Below are positions 4,857 through 7,640 of a DNA stretch of 7,640 bases, one piece after another. Every line of letters starts with the position of its first letter. Position 1 is the first letter of the stretch. The DNA is from Actinomycetes bacterium. GTDB lineage: Bacteria > Actinomycetota > Acidimicrobiia > Acidimicrobiales > Acidimicrobiaceae. The stretch is taken from contig JAKASN010000076.1 of NCBI GenBank assembly GCA_021819025.1, forward strand, positions 1-7,640. The letters are read 5' to 3'. A program made the position numbers and the translations under genes. The notes under the pieces were generated by a model that ran no database searches, had not been told where the DNA came from, and saw only the letters and a list, made by a program, of their open reading frames with translations.

Positions 4857-6284
4857 ATGGTAGCTTTGGATGTCATGGAGAGCTTTCGCACCTTGGTCGA
4901 TGAAAAATTTCGTAACAATGCCCTGGGAACGTTGATGCAATACGTGTCTATTCCGAGTCTCTCGCCGGCGTTCGATGCCGAGTGGGAAGCCAGTGGGGCG
5001 ATCGAAGGGGCGATGGAGCTTCTGGCGCGCTGGGCGCAATCTCGAGAGATACCTGGTCTAAGCGTAGAGATATCACGCCTTGAAGGACGTACTCCGGCTA
5101 TGGTCATCGAGGTCGCCCCTAGCGCCGCTTCTTCAGAGACGGTTCTCATCTATGGCCATCTCGACAAGCAGCCTGCCACTGCGCCGTGGCTGCACGGTAG
5201 CGATCCGTTTTTGGCTCGGAGGGATGGTGACAAGATCTTCGGCCGAGGCGTGGTCGACGACGGATACGCAATCTTTGCCGCGCTATCGGCGATAGAAGCC
5301 CTGGCTGCTACAGCTTCTCCATATCCACGCTGCGTCGTTTTGATCGAGGCCAGCGAAGAGAGCGGCAGCCCAGATCTCAACGCTCACCTTGATGCACTCG
5401 AGGCGCAACTCGGCGATGTCGCGTTGGTGGTCTGTCTGGACTCGGGTGGCTTGGATTTTGAGCGCCTTTGGATCACCACTTCACTGCGCGGCAATCTCGT
5501 GCTTACCATTGACGTTGCGGTTCTCGATCACGGAGTGCATTCCGGTGAAGCTGGTGGCGTGGTCCCGTCGTCGTTTCGAATCCTGCGCCAGCTCCTCTCG
5601 CGGATTGAAGACCAAACCACAGGAGAGGTAATCGTCCCAGAGCTGAGTGCGGAAATTCCCGAGTTGTATCGTCGCCATGCCACAAATCTCGCCACCGAAC
5701 TGAACGACCCGTTGAGTCGCGCTTTCCCTTTGGTGGGCGGCTTGAAACTTCTCGGAGCCGATGCCACCGAGCGAATACTCAACCAGACTTGGCGCCCCGC
5801 TCTGGCTCTGACCGGGATAGAGGGGATTCCCGACACCGCCTCGGGCGGCAATGTGCTCCGGGCGGGGACCAAGGCGAAGATTTCCGTGCGCCTGCCACCT
5901 AGTGTCGATGCACTCCAAGCCAATGCGGTTCTCGAAGATCTCCTGGGGGCCGACCCTCCCCATGGAGCCTCGGTAACCGTAGCGTCAGAGTCGCCTGCTC
6001 AAGGCTGGGTCGCTCCGCCGCTTTCACCGTGGCTGGAGGAGGCGTTAACTTTGGCTTCGATGGATGGCTTTGGCAAGGCGCCGGGTTTTTGTGGGGAAGG
6101 CGGTTCGATACCATTCCTTGCCGCACTTACCGAGCGATTTCCACATGCCGATTTTGTGGCCACCGGAGCGCTCGGCCCATCTTCTAACGCCCACGGACCG
6201 GATGAATCGCTGTCGATTTCCACCGCCGTGGGGGTCTCCGTGGCTCTTGCGCATCTCATCCAAGCGGCATCTTCACATCCATGA
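4857..6284 (+). CDS. M20 family dipeptidase-like metallopeptidase
   Basis: The protein is about 475 residues from ATG 4857, typical for M20 dipeptidases of the carnosinase/CNDP type. With that start the di-metal site residues are LIYGHLDKQP (H101, D103), GRGVVDDGYA (D134), EASEESGSPDL (E167, E168), VCLDSGG (D195) and SSNAHGPDESL (H446). The substrate-binding region contains HSGEAGGVVPSSF (H228), DTASGGNVLRAGTKAKISVR and GFCGEGGSIPFL (E414). All key residues are present, so an active aminopeptidase, dipeptidase or amidase is expected. It has no signal peptide. The preceding 35 codons from ATG 4752 look unlike the family N-terminus and are excluded. It runs opposite to the cobalamin genes on both sides, divergent from cbiC and convergent with the ferredoxin, so it is independently transcribed. 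Natural substrates could be small peptides or N-acyl compounds; sequence does not decide. Confidence 0.9.
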   Translation: MVALDVMESFRTLVDEKFRNNALGTLMQYVSIPSLSPAFDAEWEASGAIEGAMELLARWAQSREIPGLSVEISRLEGRTPAMVIEVAPSAASSETVLIYGHLDKQPATAPWLHGSDPFLARRDGDKIFGRGVVDDGYAIFAALSAIEALAATASPYPRCVVLIEASEESGSPDLNAHLDALEAQLGDVALVVCLDSGGLDFERLWITTSLRGNLVLTIDVAVLDHGVHSGEAGGVVPSSFRILRQLLSRIEDQTTGEVIVPELSAEIPELYRRHATNLATELNDPLSRAFPLVGGLKLLGADATERILNQTWRPALALTGIEGIPDTASGGNVLRAGTKAKISVRLPPSVDALQANAVLEDLLGADPPHGASVTVASESPAQGWVAPPLSPWLEEALTLASMDGFGKAPGFCGEGGSIPFLAALTERFPHADFVATGALGPSSNAHGPDESLSISTAVGVSVALAHLIQAASSHP

Positions 6285-6286
6285 CT

Positions 6287-6302
6287 GGTGCGAATCCGCA
6301 CC
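6287..6302. terminator. Short hairpin between convergent genes, possible weak terminator
   Basis: GGTGCG (6287-6292) pairs perfectly with CGCACC (6297-6302) across a four-base loop (AATC), two bases after the M20 stop and 43 bases beyond the ferredoxin stop. There is no U-tract on either strand, so termination is only a possibility. Confidence 0.3.
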
Positions 6303-6345
6303 GTTGGGGAGTGCGGGGACCGAGTTGATATCGCAGGCGATCGCC

Positions 6346-6600
6346 TTAGCTCGATGCAAGTGACGGTACCAGTGCGCCACAGGGGCAAATCTCCACGCAC
6401 TCCCAGCAGGAGGTGCATCTTTGTGCATCGATGAGGATGCCTGAAGGTGCTCGGGAGAGTGCCCGATGTGGACATGTCACCAAACAGGCCCCACATCCCG
6501 AACAAGCAGAGAGGGAAAAGGCAAGCAGAGGCCGATTTGTCTGCGAGGTTTCCACCTTGGCCCCATCCACGAGTACCTTTAGCACGCGAGAGCCTTTCAT
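6346..6600 (-). CDS. Small 2[4Fe-4S] ferredoxin-like protein
   Basis: This 84-residue protein has two ferredoxin motifs: CSGCGACLVTCP (C33, C36, C39, C43) and CTSCWECVEICP (C62, C65, C68, C72), with an extra Cys74. Each is a full CxxCxxCxxxCP set, so two [4Fe-4S] clusters are predicted, for electron transfer in the cytoplasm. A preceding segment of about 30 residues (KVLVDGAKVETSQTNRPLL) is longer than in the smallest clostridial ferredoxins. ATG 6600 overlaps the cbiH stop as ATGA, with AAGG four bases upstream inside cbiH, so translation is coupled; an earlier in-frame ATG at 6687 would lie within cbiH and is less likely. Coupling suggests service to the cobalamin pathway (a reductive step or cobalt reduction), which is inference. 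Confidence 0.9.
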   Translation of the reverse strand: MKGSRVLKVLVDGAKVETSQTNRPLLAFSLSACSGCGACLVTCPHRALSRAPSGILIDAQRCTSCWECVEICPCGALVPSLASS

Positions 6601-7640
6601 GGTGCCTTGGTGCGCAAGTAGCCACGCGGCGTGATGAATTTGGGGCCGCTGAGATAACTCTGCGAGGAGCCAACCAATACCACACAACTCATGTCAACCG
6701 TGGTGGGGTCAAATTCGGCGATGGTGGTGACACTTACTTTCTGGTGATCTCGGTAGGCATCTTTGACCACCCCGACTGGGGTGTTTGACGGACGATGGTT
6801 GGCGAGAATTTCCAGGGCCCGTCCAAGCTGCCAGTCTCTCCCTCGGGAGCGCGGATTGTAGAAGATCACCACGAAGTCGCTTTCAGCGGCGGCAATGACG
6901 CGCTTTTCTATCACGTCGAATGGGGTGAGGAGGTCGCTCAAGGAGATGTAGCAGTGGTCGTGCCCGAGGGGAGCCCCGAGCAAGGAACTGGCCGCGAGCG
7001 CCGCAGTTATTCCAGGAACAACCTCGATATCGAAGTTCAAAGCCGCGAGATCATCGGCGCTTGCCAATTCATAGGCCAACGTAGCTAGGGCATAGACGCC
7101 GGCATCTCCGGAGCCAAGCAGGACGACCTGGTAACCGTCTTTGGCGAGCTCAAGCGCACGGCGTGCCCGCGCGGTCTCTTCGCCGATGGGGCTCGACTCA
7201 AGATACTGGTTCGCCGAGACGAGAGCTTTGATGCTTGTTATATAGGCCTCAAAACCAATGATCGCATCTGCTTGGGAGATTCTTTGCGCCGCACGCGGAG
7301 CGACGAGATCCAATGCTCCGGGACCCGTTCCGCAAATGCTAAGGCGCCCCCGCGCAGATGCACGCGCTATCGATGCGGTGGCGTGGCTGTTTTTCTGCTT
7401 TTTCACCACCAGGGTAGCTGCGGCTCCAGCCCCAGCCAGCGCCGCAGCCTCTGCCACCGAAGGGGTGCCCAGGTAGGATCGGACAGTCTCGCTCGGTGTG
7501 GGAACTTCGATGAGGGCGAGATCGTTGGCCTCAAACGATAGCACGGGATAGCCGAGGGCGAGAATGGCCGGGTGTGTGGAGCGGCTTGTCACCGTGGCTA
7601 GCGCTATGAGAGCCCGCGCGTGTATCCCTGCAGCTGTAAG
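6597..7640 (-). CDS. cbiH/cobJ: CbiG-CbiH fusion: cobalt-precorrin-5A hydrolase C-terminal part plus precorrin-3B C17-methyltransferase (partial)
   Basis: The frame is open to the window edge, so the N-terminus is missing. The first 95 or so visible residues match the C-terminal domain of CbiG: RALIALATVTSRSTHPAILAL across the GTG at 7592, then FEANDLALIEVPTPSETV, YLGTPSVAEAAALAGAG and TLVVKKQKNSHATASIAR. CbiG opens the lactone of cobalt-precorrin-5A. From about 7350 downward follows a complete SAM-dependent CbiH/CobJ domain of about 240 residues: LSICGTGPGALDLV, LLGSGDAGVYALATLAYE, EVVPGITAALAASSLLGAPL, VVIFYNPRSRGR, TPVGVVKDAYRD and the C-terminal FITPRGY. This enzyme methylates C17 and contracts the ring. 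GTG 7592 falls inside the CbiG domain and is not the true start. Such fusions are known in cyanobacteria and other groups. It overlaps the ferredoxin gene by four bases. Confidence 0.92.
   Translation of the reverse strand, partial: LTAAGIHARALIALATVTSRSTHPAILALGYPVLSFEANDLALIEVPTPSETVRSYLGTPSVAEAAALAGAGAAATLVVKKQKNSHATASIARASARGRLSICGTGPGALDLVAPRAAQRISQADAIIGFEAYITSIKALVSANQYLESSPIGEETARARRALELAKDGYQVVLLGSGDAGVYALATLAYELASADDLAALNFDIEVVPGITAALAASSLLGAPLGHDHCYISLSDLLTPFDVIEKRVIAAAESDFVVIFYNPRSRGRDWQLGRALEILANHRPSNTPVGVVKDAYRDHQKVSVTTIAEFDPTTVDMSCVVLVGSSQSYLSGPKFITPRGYLRTKAP

Noticed and set aside
4694..5149. 151-codon minus-strand ORF upstream of cbiC
   Set aside because: Mostly antisense to the M20 N-terminal domain, with low-complexity Ser/Arg-rich sequence and no family features.
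6285..6325. GGTGCGAATCCG followed by GGGG-rich sequence, resembling the core of a cobalamin riboswitch
   Set aside because: On the plus strand no gene follows it in that direction (the next genes are antisense), the flanking conserved blocks are missing, and the short match is explained by a simple 6-bp hairpin after the M20 stop.
6335..6346. AGGCGATCGCCT palindrome containing the cyanobacterial HIP1 octamer GCGATCGC (another copy at 1158-1165)
   Set aside because: Only two copies in 7.6 kb, far below cyanobacterial HIP1 density; about two 12-bp palindromes are expected by chance in a window this size.
5999..6685. 228-codon minus-strand ORF overlapping the ferredoxin and the M20 3' end
   Set aside because: It is a different frame of the ferredoxin region and antisense to a clear M20 gene; the composition is rich in R, S and P with no recognizable domain.

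Overview
The window is a protein-coding stretch from a bacterium of moderately high GC (about 55-60% by eye). It combines part of a cobalamin (vitamin B12) biosynthesis cluster with amide- and peptide-bond hydrolases and a GntR-type regulator. Protein style suggests an actinobacterium: the FluG-like amidohydrolase, the long actinobacterial-type CbiX, a GntR/UTRA regulator, and frequent GTG and TTG starts. A mid-GC lineage such as the Acidimicrobiia would fit, but this is an inference and not proven by any marker gene here.

Layout from left to right. Bases 1-50 hold the last codons of an unidentified plus-strand gene. A FluG-type amidohydrolase follows on the plus strand (104-1246). A convergent minus-strand GntR/UTRA regulator lies at 1292-2053. 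Between it and the next gene is about 165 bp with a possible 26-codon ORF and two dyads. A tight minus-strand operon then reads, in transcription order, cbiC/cobH (4679-4002), cbiX (4002-3136) and an amidohydrolase_2 family enzyme (3108-2221). A divergent intergenic region (4680-4856) separates it from a plus-strand M20 dipeptidase-like gene (4857-6284). This gene is convergent with a minus-strand pair at the right edge: a CbiG-CbiH (CobJ) fusion running off the window, translationally coupled through an ATGA overlap to a small 2[4Fe-4S] ferredoxin.

How it works together. CbiX inserts cobalt early, CbiG opens the C20 lactone after ring contraction, CbiH/CobJ methylates C17 and contracts the ring, and CbiC/CobH migrates the C11 methyl group. 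CbiX together with CbiG points to the early-cobalt (anaerobic-type) route. The other pathway genes (cbiD, E, F, J, L, T and so on) are not in view. The ferredoxin and the Cys pair at the CbiX C-terminus add an iron-sulfur theme. The amidohydrolase_2 gene follows cbiX so closely that co-transcription is likely, and the M20 gene sits between the two cobalamin blocks in the opposite orientation. Whether these hydrolases act on corrinoid side chains or are merely neighbours cannot be told from sequence.

Start sites deserve care. Shine-Dalgarno positions favour TTG at 2053 for gntR, TTG at 3108 for the amidohydrolase_2 gene, ATG at 4857 for the M20 gene and ATG at 6600 for the ferredoxin. The apparent GTG start at 7592 of cbiH is an artefact of the window edge. 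No complete exotic system (CRISPR, phage, toxin-antitoxin, insertion sequence) is visible.
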